Source: Anaerolineales bacterium (lineage in GTDB: Bacteria > Chloroflexota > Anaerolineae > Anaerolineales > UBA4823). Taken from it: DNA of 64,000 bases. The notes under the pieces were generated by a model, which saw only the letters and a program-made list of their open reading frames with translations, did not search any database and was not told where the DNA came from. The stretch spans positions 1 to 64,000 of the forward strand of contig PQAL01000017.1 of the NCBI GenBank assembly GCA_003105035.1, in the 5' to 3' direction. This document shows positions 25,652-34,819 of the stretch, piece after piece (within the stretch, counting starts at the first letter, position 1; each line of letters starts with the position of its first letter). The position numbers and the translations under genes were made by a program.

Positions 25652-27763
25652 ATGGAAAATTCATCCCTATCTCTTGCGCCGTACTTCTCACCCCATGGCA
25701 TCGCTGTGGTCGGGGCATCCACCGATCCGAACAAACTGGGCTATGGCCTGGCACGCAACCTGGTGCAGTGCAATTTCCAGGGTGTTATCCATTTTGTCAA
25801 TCCAAAAGGTGGCAGCTTGTTTGGCCGGCCAATCTATCCCTCCGTGATCGACCTGCCCAACCCGGTTGACCTGGCAATCATCCTGATCCCCGCCGAAGGT
25901 GTGGCGAAGGTTTTAAAGGAATGCGCTGAAAGGGGCATTCATGCGGTAATTGTTTCCTCGGGAGGCTTCCGTGAGACGGGTGAACACGGGGCGACCCTGG
26001 AAAAGGAGATCCTGGGTATTGCCAGGGAACATGACATCCGCCTGATCGGGCCGAACTGTATTGGTATCCTGGATACACACTTGCCATTGGATGCGACCTT
26101 TCTCCCACCGCCTGGTCCACCGCCAGGCGATGTGGCGTTCATCTCCCATTCAGGGGCGATTTGCGCGGCTGTGATCGATTGGGCCCGCGGCCAGGGTTTT
26201 GGCTTGTCACGTTTGGTCAGCCTGGGAAATCAGGCAGACGTAACTGAGACCGATGTGCTGGCCTCCGTCGCAGAGGATCGGTTCACCCGCGTGTTGACTT
26301 TATATCTGGAGGGGGTCAGCAATGGGCGCAAATTTGTCCAGGAAGCCCGCAATATCACACTCACGAAGCCGATTGTGGCCCTTAAGGTTGGCCGGTATCC
26401 CAGCGGGCAACGGGCTGCTGCCTCACATACTGGTGCATTGGCTGGCCAGGAAAATGCATTTAACGCAGCCTTCCGCCGGGCAGGGGTGATCCGTGCTGAC
26501 ACGAGTGAAGAATTATTTGATTGGGCACGCGCCCTGGCCTGGAGCCCGTTGCCTAAAGGACGGGCAATCGCCGTGCTTACCAGCGCAGGTGGGCCAGGTG
26601 TGACAGCCGCGGATGCCTTGGAAATGAATGGGATGTCATTGGCAGTATTGGCACCGGAAACGCAGGCGAAATTAGGCCAGATCCTGCCGCCTGCAGCTAG
26701 CTTACATAACCCAGTGGATATGCTGGCATCAGCCACACCCGAACAATTTGCAGCCTGCCTCCAAGTCTTGTTGGATGACTCCGGCGTGCACGGCGTTATG
26801 GTCGTTACCCCACCTCCGCCCATGCACACGACCGGCGCAGTGGCAAAAACGATGATTCCCATCATCCAAAATTCAAGTAAACCAGTCACCATCGCCTTGA
26901 TGGGCGAACGGCTGATCCAGGAAGCGGTTGAGCACTTTAGAGCCGCCAGGGTACCTGAATACCGCTTCCCCGAACGAGCTGCTTCTGCCTTGGCCGTACT
27001 GGCGCAGCAGGCTGAGTACGTGGATAGTGAGAAACAGGCAAAGTACGTCCATGCCAGGGCTGACCTTGATGCAGTTAAGCAGGTCTTGCAGCTTCGCAAG
27101 GATAATCCTGGTTACCTTGACGCTTCCGAAATTTCCACTATCCTCAAATCCTACCGCTTACCAGGGGTACCGATGCGGTTGGCGGTTAACCCCGAAGCCG
27201 CTGTCTTAGATGCGGAAGAGATAAGCTACCCCGTCGTTCTAAAGATCGCAGCTGCGAATATCACGCACAAATCTGATATCGGCGGTGTGATGCTCAACCT
27301 GAGCGATGCAGAAGCGGTTAGGTCAGGGTTTACCAAGATCGTCGACAATGCCAAAAGCTTAAATCCCAAAGTCGATATCCAGGGTGTGTATGTCCAACGC
27401 ATGCTGCCTGCTGGCCAGGAAGTTATCCTGGGGGCGGTCCAGGATGCTCAATTCGGACCACTGGTGATGTTCGGCTCTGGGGGCATTGAAGTTGAAGGGC
27501 TGAAAGATGTGGCTTTCTCGCTTGCCCCGCTGACTTTGAGGGATGCAGAGTGGATGTTGGAAAGCACCTGGGCAGGCCGGCGCCTGCACGGCTTCCGGAG
27601 CCTACCTCCGGCGGATCGGAAATCCGTCCTGGATGCCCTGATCCTGCTCGGTCAGCTGGCAGCTGATTTCCCTGAGCTGGCAGAAATCGAGATCAACCCG
27701 CTGCGTGTCTTCTCTGACTCACAGGGTTCTGCCGCACTGGACGTTCGTATGCGGGTTGCTTGA
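25652..27763 (+). CDS. ADP-forming acyl-CoA synthetase (fused alpha and beta subunits)
   Basis: 703 residues. The alpha part starts with a CoA-binding Rossmann domain (GIAVVGASTDPNKLGYG) and holds the phosphohistidine in AAASHTGALAGQ. The C-terminal beta part is an ATP-grasp domain with VVLKIAAANITHKSDIGG and QFGPLVMFGSGGIEVEG. It converts acetyl-CoA (or a related acyl-CoA) plus ADP and phosphate to the acid plus ATP, a typical energy-conserving step in anaerobes. It would take products of KorAB-type oxidation. The acyl group used cannot be read from sequence. The start at 25652 is not preceded by a strong Shine-Dalgarno. Confidence 0.92.
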   Translation: MENSSLSLAPYFSPHGIAVVGASTDPNKLGYGLARNLVQCNFQGVIHFVNPKGGSLFGRPIYPSVIDLPNPVDLAIILIPAEGVAKVLKECAERGIHAVIVSSGGFRETGEHGATLEKEILGIAREHDIRLIGPNCIGILDTHLPLDATFLPPPGPPPGDVAFISHSGAICAAVIDWARGQGFGLSRLVSLGNQADVTETDVLASVAEDRFTRVLTLYLEGVSNGRKFVQEARNITLTKPIVALKVGRYPSGQRAAASHTGALAGQENAFNAAFRRAGVIRADTSEELFDWARALAWSPLPKGRAIAVLTSAGGPGVTAADALEMNGMSLAVLAPETQAKLGQILPPAASLHNPVDMLASATPEQFAACLQVLLDDSGVHGVMVVTPPPPMHTTGAVAKTMIPIIQNSSKPVTIALMGERLIQEAVEHFRAARVPEYRFPERAASALAVLAQQAEYVDSEKQAKYVHARADLDAVKQVLQLRKDNPGYLDASEISTILKSYRLPGVPMRLAVNPEAAVLDAEEISYPVVLKIAAANITHKSDIGGVMLNLSDAEAVRSGFTKIVDNAKSLNPKVDIQGVYVQRMLPAGQEVILGAVQDAQFGPLVMFGSGGIEVEGLKDVAFSLAPLTLRDAEWMLESTWAGRRLHGFRSLPPADRKSVLDALILLGQLAADFPELAEIEINPLRVFSDSQGSAALDVRMRVA

Positions 27764-27767
27764 TCTC

Positions 27768-28919
27768 TTACTGGTTAGTTCTACTGTTATCTTTAAAAAC
27801 CGCCTGGATCAACTCCGCTACAATCCCAAGGCCCATACCAACGGGACCGGTATCGATGAACTCATCCTGGGTATGCGCCCCACCGCCGGTGGTCAATCCA
27901 ACGCAGATGGCTGGCAAACCCCGGCTCAGGGGTACATTGGCGTCAGTGGAGCCAATATTCAAGCTCGGCTTTATGCCATACCGAGCATAACACTCCAATG
28001 CACGGGTAACCAGCGGATGGTCGGCTCGCAACTCACCAGATGGACGTTCTCCAACTACCTTAGCTTTTATTTTAACTTCCTGTCCGCCTGAGCGATTCTC
28101 CTCCTCGATGAGTGTCTCAACGCTGGTAGACAGGAGCCTTAGCGTTGAACGATCCTCTGAGCGCAGGTCCAGCTCACAGCTGGCTTCAGCTGCGATCGTA
28201 TTCACCGATGTTCCCCCAGAAACCACCCCGATATTGACGGACGAGCGCGGTTCCACCGGGACGTCCATCCGGGTGATTTGCGTGATAAGCTGAGCCAGTA
28301 CATGGATGGCAGATGGCCGACCAAAATCAATCCATGAATGACCTCCGGGCGTTTGAACCGTAAGGCGGTAACGCTTCACGCCCAACCCCCGATGATAGAT
28401 ATGCCCAATCAACATCCCCTCCAGGATGATATACGCCGCCGGATCATTTCCCAATTGATCTACAACCGCCTTCATCCCCTGCAGGTCTCCCAATCCTTCC
28501 TCACCCACATTTGCGACCAGCAGGAGGTCTCCTTCCGGTTGAGACAACCCATGCAAATCCGCACCATCCTTATTAAACAATAAAAAAAGACCAAATAAAG
28601 CAGCCAGGCCGAGTGAATTATCTCCAATGCCCGGACCATATATCCTGGTTCCACTCCGCCGGATGGACAAAGCACTGACCTGCGGGAAGACCGTGTCGAG
28701 GTGAGCAGACACCACCACCATCGGTTTCTTCGAGCGTCCAGGCAGTCTGATATACACATTGCCGCATTGATCTTTCCAAGCGTGCTCTGCGCCGTGATCA
28801 CGGAGAGTGCTCAGGAAGAATTCAGAGCGCTGCTGCTCATGAAACGTGGGAGCTGGAACCTGCTGAATTTTTTCGGCCAGATCAACGACTTGGTTAATGA
28901 TGGATGGATGGATTTCCAA
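27768..28919 (-). CDS. M20 family metallopeptidase
   Basis: 383 residues from TTG 28919, preceded by AAGGTG within the end of the PfkB gene. The metal ligands are in place: SAHLDTVF (H and D), GIGDNSLGL (bridging D), NVGEEGLGD (E, E) and the final GGGAHTQDE (H). The middle ~100 residues form the lid or dimerisation domain. M20 enzymes are amino-peptidases or deacylases of small peptides and N-acyl amino acids, so the substrate is open. The gene follows the PfkB kinase by 2 bases and is probably co-transcribed with it. Confidence 0.9.
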   Translation of the reverse strand: MEIHPSIINQVVDLAEKIQQVPAPTFHEQQRSEFFLSTLRDHGAEHAWKDQCGNVYIRLPGRSKKPMVVVSAHLDTVFPQVSALSIRRSGTRIYGPGIGDNSLGLAALFGLFLLFNKDGADLHGLSQPEGDLLLVANVGEEGLGDLQGMKAVVDQLGNDPAAYIILEGMLIGHIYHRGLGVKRYRLTVQTPGGHSWIDFGRPSAIHVLAQLITQITRMDVPVEPRSSVNIGVVSGGTSVNTIAAEASCELDLRSEDRSTLRLLSTSVETLIEEENRSGGQEVKIKAKVVGERPSGELRADHPLVTRALECYARYGIKPSLNIGSTDANVPLSRGLPAICVGLTTGGGAHTQDEFIDTGPVGMGLGIVAELIQAVFKDNSRTNQ

Positions 28920-28921
28920 TG

Positions 28922-29938
28922 CTACACCTTGCGGATTCCGGCTTTCAATGCCTCAAGCCGTCCATGTGCCAGGCCAGGCAGGGCATCCAAAGCGTAAAAT
29001 GCACCACTCCCCTCCACGGTGAGCGAAGCCGATATGTTGCCGTAAAGAGCAGCCTGCAAGGGCTCATAAGTCTGTCGATAGCCTGCCAAGAAACCCCCGC
29101 AGTAGGCATCACCTGCACCGGTTGGATCAGTCACCCTGGCAGGGTAGGCTGGCACCTCCCAGCGCGCATTCGTGGCGCGATCGTACAGGTACTGTCCGCT
29201 TTCACCGCGTTTCACGACAACGATCTCACAGCCGTAGCCAGCGATCGCTTCCATCATTTGCCACAGATCTGTGCTACGGCCATGGAACAGCTTGCGCATC
29301 TCATCTTCATTGGGCAGGAAGGCAGTCAGCCCAGTAACCAGGGCAGGCACATCATCCCAGAACGTGGGCGACATGGTTCCTGCAGAAGGATCCAGTGTGA
29401 CGGTGGTAAAGCCATTCTGGCGGAGTACGGCAGGCAGGAGCATGTGGGTCAGGAAATCGATCGGGCACAGGTGGGCTGCGGTAGCATCCAGGAAGTCAGG
29501 TGGGATATCCGATTGGCGCAGTGAAGTCTGCATCAGGCGAGTGCGGCTGTCATAACTGGTGCCAGGGCGAGAGTAATTCAACAGGGCTTTCGGGAAAGGT
29601 TGCTGCAGGCGGGTAAAATGTGCCGCTGGATCTTCATTCAACCGGGTATAACCAATTCCATACACATAAAATGAGCGTAAGTCGATCGCTTCGGGCAGTA
29701 CATGGATACCCCGGGTATCAAAACCTCGTTTGCGGATATCCTCAAGCCATTCGCTGGGAAAATCTTCACCCACCCTGGCGACCACTCCAGCCAGGCTGGC
29801 TGGTTCCCACACCCCAAAGCCAGCAGCGGCATAGATGACATTTCCACCCAGGATATCGATCAAGGCTTTTCCATTGGGGATAAGCGCAAAATCCCTGCGT
29901 AATTGCCCTGCCAATATATATTTCACTGAAGGTGCCAT
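28922..29938 (-). CDS. PfkB family carbohydrate or nucleoside kinase
   Basis: 338 residues. DPTGAGDAYCGGFLAGY near residue 265 is the second PfkB signature with the catalytic aspartate. VVKRGESGQYLYD lies just before it. The N-terminal signature is weaker (GNVIYAAAGFGVWEPASLAG). The substrate is not clear; the family uses sugars or nucleosides. Nearby purine nucleoside phosphorylase is far (47.7 kb), so no link is claimed. It is upstream of, and abuts, the M20 peptidase gene. Confidence 0.85.
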   Translation of the reverse strand: MAPSVKYILAGQLRRDFALIPNGKALIDILGGNVIYAAAGFGVWEPASLAGVVARVGEDFPSEWLEDIRKRGFDTRGIHVLPEAIDLRSFYVYGIGYTRLNEDPAAHFTRLQQPFPKALLNYSRPGTSYDSRTRLMQTSLRQSDIPPDFLDATAAHLCPIDFLTHMLLPAVLRQNGFTTVTLDPSAGTMSPTFWDDVPALVTGLTAFLPNEDEMRKLFHGRSTDLWQMMEAIAGYGCEIVVVKRGESGQYLYDRATNARWEVPAYPARVTDPTGAGDAYCGGFLAGYRQTYEPLQAALYGNISASLTVEGSGAFYALDALPGLAHGRLEALKAGIRKV

Positions 29939-29999
29939 GACTGGTGGATTTCCCCTCCTTGTCCAATGATCACAAGATCAGAACGAAGACAATGACCAT

Positions 30000-31490
30000 C
30001 TAGTGGGTGGCAACGATCTGACTGGAGGCATCGGCACAGGTGCAGGCCGTGACGATCCGGCCACCTTTTGTAAGTGTGCCTTCATATTCCACGCTACCTT
30101 TGAGGGTTACCCATCCGTCCATGTCCAAGGGAATGACGCTATCTGCTGGCATCCACTCGCCGTTATACTTTCGGGCGATATGAACATGGGTTCCAGTTGT
30201 CCGCCCCCCTTCACAGGAAGGATGACCAATCGCATCACCAGTTTGCAGTACTTTTCCAAGCGCCACTCTATCTCGGGTTTCGATGTGGAAGTAAAAAACC
30301 ACCCAGCCTGTGCGCTCATCGCCATCACCATCCAGGTCAAGCACTACGGCGGCATCATCGGAGCGTACGATTACTCCGGGGGCGACCGCAGTTGCAAATT
30401 CGTCTGTCGAAACGCAACCACTTTTGATCGCTCCAGGGGCAAAATCGATGGCTGCCAGTGGCTCACCTTCACCAAAACCAGAATGCGGGCCACCTGTATA
30501 AGCCCAGGCAATGCCTGGCAGGAAGGGCAGCTCAAACGTTGGCTGAGTCAGGCTTCCAGGGATATGAGGGCTGACTGCCTGCCAGGGATCTCCGAACAGG
30601 TTTTTATAAGAGAGTGCGTATCCATCCTGTGCTACGGCATGTGCATATTGGTCCCCATCTACCAGCCTGGAAAAATAATACTGCAATGCAACGGAAGCCG
30701 CATTTTGCCATGGGTCAGGATGCTCAAGGGTTCCATCCAGATGCTCAAACTCGGTCAGCTGGCCGAGCCGCCAGTTATAGTAGGCATTGTTAAGCATATT
30801 CGCTGCCCACACCAGCTGCATGTACAGGCCTTCATGCTCCCAATCGCGGTATCCTAATGGATACTGGCTGATCCCTTCAGGCATGCTCGACAAGCTGAGC
30901 GCACCTGTCTGGTATTCCAACAACGCCAGCAGCACCCGCGGGCTGACACTGAAATTCAAGGCTACATAATCGATGATCGCTGCGGCAATGCGATTATCCC
31001 CAAAGGCATAGCCCTTATAACCTTTGAGCCACCCTGGCTGGGAGGCGATAAAACCGGCTGTATCGAAGCCAACCTGCGTCGGTCCATTGATGAAGAGGCT
31101 GTCGGGAATAATTTGGTACTGGGTTCCCCAAAATGGCTGGTAGTAAATCGGCATCTTCATCGGCATCCCGGGTGGCATGCTGGTGGCTCCTGCAGGGATA
31201 AAGCTGTTGGCAGCTAAAATTTCATCGACAGTGGTATTGAAATGGCTCGCCAGTGCGGGTAATGAATCACCCATCTGGGCAGTGTAGTCCACCAGCTCTC
31301 CAGGAGAATATGGTGGCCGCGCTGGCAAGGGTGTGGTGGTAACGTTTGGCTGGCTGATCGGAAAATTCTGCGTTGGGACCACCTGATCAGTCTCTGTGAT
31401 CGCCTGCTCAGATATGCTCGCCGTTCTACACGCGCTCAGGATGACGGCACAGCATAGCATCAGGGTTGGTATTCGAAGCAATCTACTCAT
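30000..31490 (-). CDS. LysM-M23 lipoprotein, paralogue 1
   Basis: 496 residues. A lipoprotein signal with lipobox ILSAC is followed by a Thr/Pro linker and a LysM-like region (VDYTAQMGDSLPALASHF). A middle helical domain around residues 150-300 carries NFSVSPRLLLALLEYQTG. A C-terminal M23-like peptidase domain follows. The peptidase domain has the histidine in TGGPHSGFG, the aspartate in AAIDFAPG, and HVH in TGTHVHIARKY. Between them lies the insert VLDLDGDGDERTGW, which resembles a calcium-binding loop. It should cleave peptidoglycan cross-links at the outer face of the membrane. It is the last of three similar genes on this strand. Confidence 0.85.
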   Translation of the reverse strand: MSRLLRIPTLMLCCAVILSACRTASISEQAITETDQVVPTQNFPISQPNVTTTPLPARPPYSPGELVDYTAQMGDSLPALASHFNTTVDEILAANSFIPAGATSMPPGMPMKMPIYYQPFWGTQYQIIPDSLFINGPTQVGFDTAGFIASQPGWLKGYKGYAFGDNRIAAAIIDYVALNFSVSPRVLLALLEYQTGALSLSSMPEGISQYPLGYRDWEHEGLYMQLVWAANMLNNAYYNWRLGQLTEFEHLDGTLEHPDPWQNAASVALQYYFSRLVDGDQYAHAVAQDGYALSYKNLFGDPWQAVSPHIPGSLTQPTFELPFLPGIAWAYTGGPHSGFGEGEPLAAIDFAPGAIKSGCVSTDEFATAVAPGVIVRSDDAAVVLDLDGDGDERTGWVVFYFHIETRDRVALGKVLQTGDAIGHPSCEGGRTTGTHVHIARKYNGEWMPADSVIPLDMDGWVTLKGSVEYEGTLTKGGRIVTACTCADASSQIVATH

Positions 31491-31544
31491 TCTTCAGGAA
31501 CGATCATTTGGAGGTAGTTTCCCAGCCGGATAACGCGGTAGCGA

Positions 31545-33185
31545 TCAAGGGGTATCCTTGGTACGCTTGATCTGCGATTCATACGACCCATAAACACTGG
31601 CCGAGATGGTATCTGTGCCACGTGTCATCGTACCTTCATATGGACTATTACCCGCATGCACAGTCCATCCACTCAACAGCAGGGGTAGTGGCCCATCCGC
31701 CGAAATCCATTCACCATTATATTTACGGGCAAAATGGACATGCGTACCGGTAGCGATGCCACCTACGCAGGAAGGATGCCCCAAATAATCTCCGGTTTCC
31801 ACCCAATCACCAACCTTCACTGCTGGCTCGGTAAGATGCATATAAAGGATGTCCCAACCGGTTTGCTCTTTACCATCTCCATCCAGATCGACCAGCAGGG
31901 CTCCATTCCCCTCGCGCACGACCAACCCCGGTGCAGCCGCTACCACCCAGGCATACGACTTGACGCATCCCGACTCGGTACTGCCTGGAGCGAAATCAAC
32001 CGCCGCGCGTGCACCATCCCGTTCCCAGGCGCCATGTGGTCCGCCGGAGTAACTCCAAATCTGGTCGATCAAAAACGGGAGGATCATTTGCGGCTGGATT
32101 AACGTAGGTGGGTATAAAGGCTCAAAATCCATCGCCCGTACCCATGGATTCCCATGCATACGCTCGTACACAGCCGGGAGACCATTATTGGCATCAAAGG
32201 CGCCTAACCAGCCTGTTGTGTCATTGATCTGCGCAAAATAATACTGGATCGCGACGGTTCCACTATTTAAATCGGGCGCCAAGCGTGCAGAGACCCCGTC
32301 TGAAAAAGTAACATCGGTTACCCAGCCTTCACGCCAGCCATAATAACCAACCGACAATTGGTTAACTGCCCAGGCTAGCTGTGAATAGAGACCTTTTAAT
32401 GATAAGTCAACCTTACCTAACGGATAATCTTCCTGTTTTGGGTTGGAAGGATTGCCGAACACCCAGCCACTCTGGTATTCGATCAATGCTAGCAGCAAGC
32501 GTGGATTAATCGAGTTTTCTATGGCAATGCGCTCCACGATCTCAGCCCCGGTCGTCCACTCGGTGGAACCAAGCCACTCTTTATACCTGCTCAGATATCC
32601 ACCAGCCTCATTGACGTACGCTTCGACATCAAAATCTGCTGCAGAAGGTGAGTAAACCAGCTCACTATCCGGGACTACTTTAACCGGGCTGGTGGTATTC
32701 ACCAGCATATGGGGGATCAGTAGCAGGGTATCAGGTGATAACAACCCCGTAGGAGACAGAGCTTTATTTGACGAGCTTATATCGTCAACGTCGACTCCAA
32801 AACGGGTGGCAATGACGGGCAGCGTATCACCGGATTGGGTGTAATACAATAAGGGTGCTGCGTCAATCGGAACCGCCTCAGGTGTGGGGATAGCCGTAGA
32901 CGATACCAGGATCTGCTCGGCAGGAGCATTGCTGGTCACCAGCGGGATAGCCCGATCGGTTGGGAAAATTAAGGAAGGAGTTGGAGAAGCCCATAATTTA
33001 CCATTGGGTGCATTATAGAGTGGATCATTTTGATCCAATACGCCAATGGCACACGAGAGGCTGACCAATGCCAGCACCAGCCCACAAATGGTCACCCTGG
33101 TCAGGTTCGAGGGTCTCCTGGGCTTATTTGTAAATTGTGTTTTCAGGGAAAAACCCTTCCCAGGCTTCGACCGATTCTCCATCAC
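31545..33185 (-). CDS. LysM-M23 lipoprotein, paralogue 2
   Basis: 546 residues. The N-terminal ~50 residues hold a basic stretch and then a lipoprotein-like signal ending VSLSC. The LysM region is YYTQSGDTLPVIATRFGV. The helical domain has NSINPRLLLALIEYQSGW, and the M23-like domain has SGGPHGAWE, AAVDFAPGS and GTHVHFARKYNGE, with the insert LVDLDGDGKEQTGW. The start at 33185 lies within the end of paralogue 3 (62-base overlap). No better start with a ribosome binding site was found, so the N-terminus may be shorter. The gap to paralogue 1 is 54 bases. Confidence 0.82.
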   Translation of the reverse strand: MMENRSKPGKGFSLKTQFTNKPRRPSNLTRVTICGLVLALVSLSCAIGVLDQNDPLYNAPNGKLWASPTPSLIFPTDRAIPLVTSNAPAEQILVSSTAIPTPEAVPIDAAPLLYYTQSGDTLPVIATRFGVDVDDISSSNKALSPTGLLSPDTLLLIPHMLVNTTSPVKVVPDSELVYSPSAADFDVEAYVNEAGGYLSRYKEWLGSTEWTTGAEIVERIAIENSINPRLLLALIEYQSGWVFGNPSNPKQEDYPLGKVDLSLKGLYSQLAWAVNQLSVGYYGWREGWVTDVTFSDGVSARLAPDLNSGTVAIQYYFAQINDTTGWLGAFDANNGLPAVYERMHGNPWVRAMDFEPLYPPTLIQPQMILPFLIDQIWSYSGGPHGAWERDGARAAVDFAPGSTESGCVKSYAWVVAAAPGLVVREGNGALLVDLDGDGKEQTGWDILYMHLTEPAVKVGDWVETGDYLGHPSCVGGIATGTHVHFARKYNGEWISADGPLPLLLSGWTVHAGNSPYEGTMTRGTDTISASVYGSYESQIKRTKDTP

Positions 33186-34680
33186 GCGTTAAATACCCGT
33201 TATATTCTATACCATCACCACTCGACACCCAACCATCCAGGTTGAAAGGCAAACCGGTGATTGATTGAGTTTGATCTGCAGGAATCCACTCCCCATTATA
33301 CCGCCTCGCCAGATGGAAATGGGTGCCTGTGGAATAGCCACCGGTACAGGACGGGTGCCCAATCCGTTCTCCGGCTTTGATAAACGTACCGGCCTCCACC
33401 CTGTCGCGGCCTTCAATATGCATATAAAGCACTGTCCAACCGGTACCTTCATTTCCATCGCCATCCAGATCCTGGATAACCCGCCCGGCATCGGCCCTGA
33501 CGATCAGCCCATCGGCTACCGCCACCACCCATAGGTCACTTTCTATACAGCCAAGACCATTATTACCAGGCGCGAAGTCAAGGGCGGCCCAGGCTGACCC
33601 ATCACCCCAGCCGCCGTGAGGACCCCCGGTAAAAGCCCAATCCACACCTGTTTCGAGTGGCAGTTGCATGGCAGGCTGCTCGAGGCCTTCCGGGATAATT
33701 GGATCAACAGCATAATCAAAAGGATGGCCGAAGAAATTACTAAACGTCGCATAGACCCCTTCCGGTGAGACCGCACGATCCCATCCGGAGCGGTCGTTCA
33801 GCAGGGCAAACAGCTGCTGGACACCCGCGGTACCGGCGTTGATGGACGGATCAATCGGGATAATTTCACCGTTATTCACCAACCAGCCTCCCACACCATC
33901 AACCCGCCATAGATAATAGCCCCGATTTAAATTGTTGGCAGCCCAGGCCAGCTGCAGGTAGAGTCCTTTACGCCAGATATCCTTGTTCCCCATGGGGTAA
34001 TCACGGTTCTCATCAGGAGGATTGGCTTTGGTGACCCATCCGCTCTGATATTCCAACACCGCCAATAGCAGACGTGGGTTGACAGAATAGTCGGCGGCTA
34101 CCCACTTAACGATCTCAGAACCTGTGAGCATTGCACCTTCGACTTCCTCACGATATTTTGCCAAATAACTATCGTATTGGTTGACGAAAGCATCAATATC
34201 GAACGCCTGTGCGTATGGACCGTATACCAGCTCAGAATCAGGCATGATCTTGAAGCTTGATCCCGGCGCTCCGGGGATAGGAGCGGGGATCACCAGCACC
34301 TGACCCACTTCTAACAGGTCAGGGTCGGCAATCGTGTTGGCCTGCAAGATCATCTGGGCGGTGATCCGGTAGCGATCGGCAATCTTCCCTAAGGTGTCGC
34401 CCGCCTGAACAGTATAAGTTTCGTCTTCGGTGCGGAGGGCAGGCAGCTCGATTGGAGTATTCGGGGTAGGTGAGACGATGGTGACATCATTCGGGCTGCG
34501 TACTACCGGGAGATTAATTTCCAGGCTGGCTTCAGACTCTGGTGTTGAGGTCGCCTCTGGAGTCACAATTGTATAATTGTGGGTGGGGATGGCAAGCGGT
34601 TCGATGGACTTCTGACAAGCCATTGAAATAATGAGCACCAGTAATATAGGGAATAGTATCAATATTATCTTGGAACGCAT
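33124..34680 (-). CDS. LysM-M23 lipoprotein, paralogue 3
   Basis: 518 residues from ATG 34680, which follows GAAAGG by 8 bases and begins a clear lipoprotein signal (ILILFPILLVLIISMAC). The upstream in-frame start at 34797 is not supported. LysM is the most regular here (YTVQAGDTLGKIADRYRI with ILQANTI). The helical domain carries YSVNPRLLLAVLEYQSGW, and the M23-like domain GPHGGWG, AALDFAPG and GTHFHLARRYNGE. The insert is IQDLDGDGNEGTGW. It is the first gene of the three-gene run. The helical domain with a conserved glutamate resembles lytic transglycosylases, which is inference. Confidence 0.85.
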   Translation of the reverse strand: MRSKIILILFPILLVLIISMACQKSIEPLAIPTHNYTIVTPEATSTPESEASLEINLPVVRSPNDVTIVSPTPNTPIELPALRTEDETYTVQAGDTLGKIADRYRITAQMILQANTIADPDLLEVGQVLVIPAPIPGAPGSSFKIMPDSELVYGPYAQAFDIDAFVNQYDSYLAKYREEVEGAMLTGSEIVKWVAADYSVNPRLLLAVLEYQSGWVTKANPPDENRDYPMGNKDIWRKGLYLQLAWAANNLNRGYYLWRVDGVGGWLVNNGEIIPIDPSINAGTAGVQQLFALLNDRSGWDRAVSPEGVYATFSNFFGHPFDYAVDPIIPEGLEQPAMQLPLETGVDWAFTGGPHGGWGDGSAWAALDFAPGNNGLGCIESDLWVVAVADGLIVRADAGRVIQDLDGDGNEGTGWTVLYMHIEGRDRVEAGTFIKAGERIGHPSCTGGYSTGTHFHLARRYNGEWIPADQTQSITGLPFNLDGWVSSGDGIEYNGYLTRDGESVEAWEGFFPENTIYK

Positions 34681-34819
34681 TTGTGATACCTTTCGCATTC
34701 TACCGTGAACGATGAACCAAGTCAACCAAGCCTTATGGGCTTGCAGGCTCGCCGCGCGAGTGACTGTCCGGGAAATCACCAAGGGTATAATTGCCATATT
34801 CTATCTACAGAGGTGTGCT

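Noticed and set aside
26230-27099. 289-codon minus-strand ORF inside the acyl-CoA synthetase gene
   Set aside because: Antisense to a well supported enzyme with intact motifs; composition is that of a shadow frame.
30003-30857. 284-codon plus-strand ORF opposite LysM-M23 paralogue 1
   Set aside because: It has no family-like motif and lies fully antisense to a clear gene with conserved residues.
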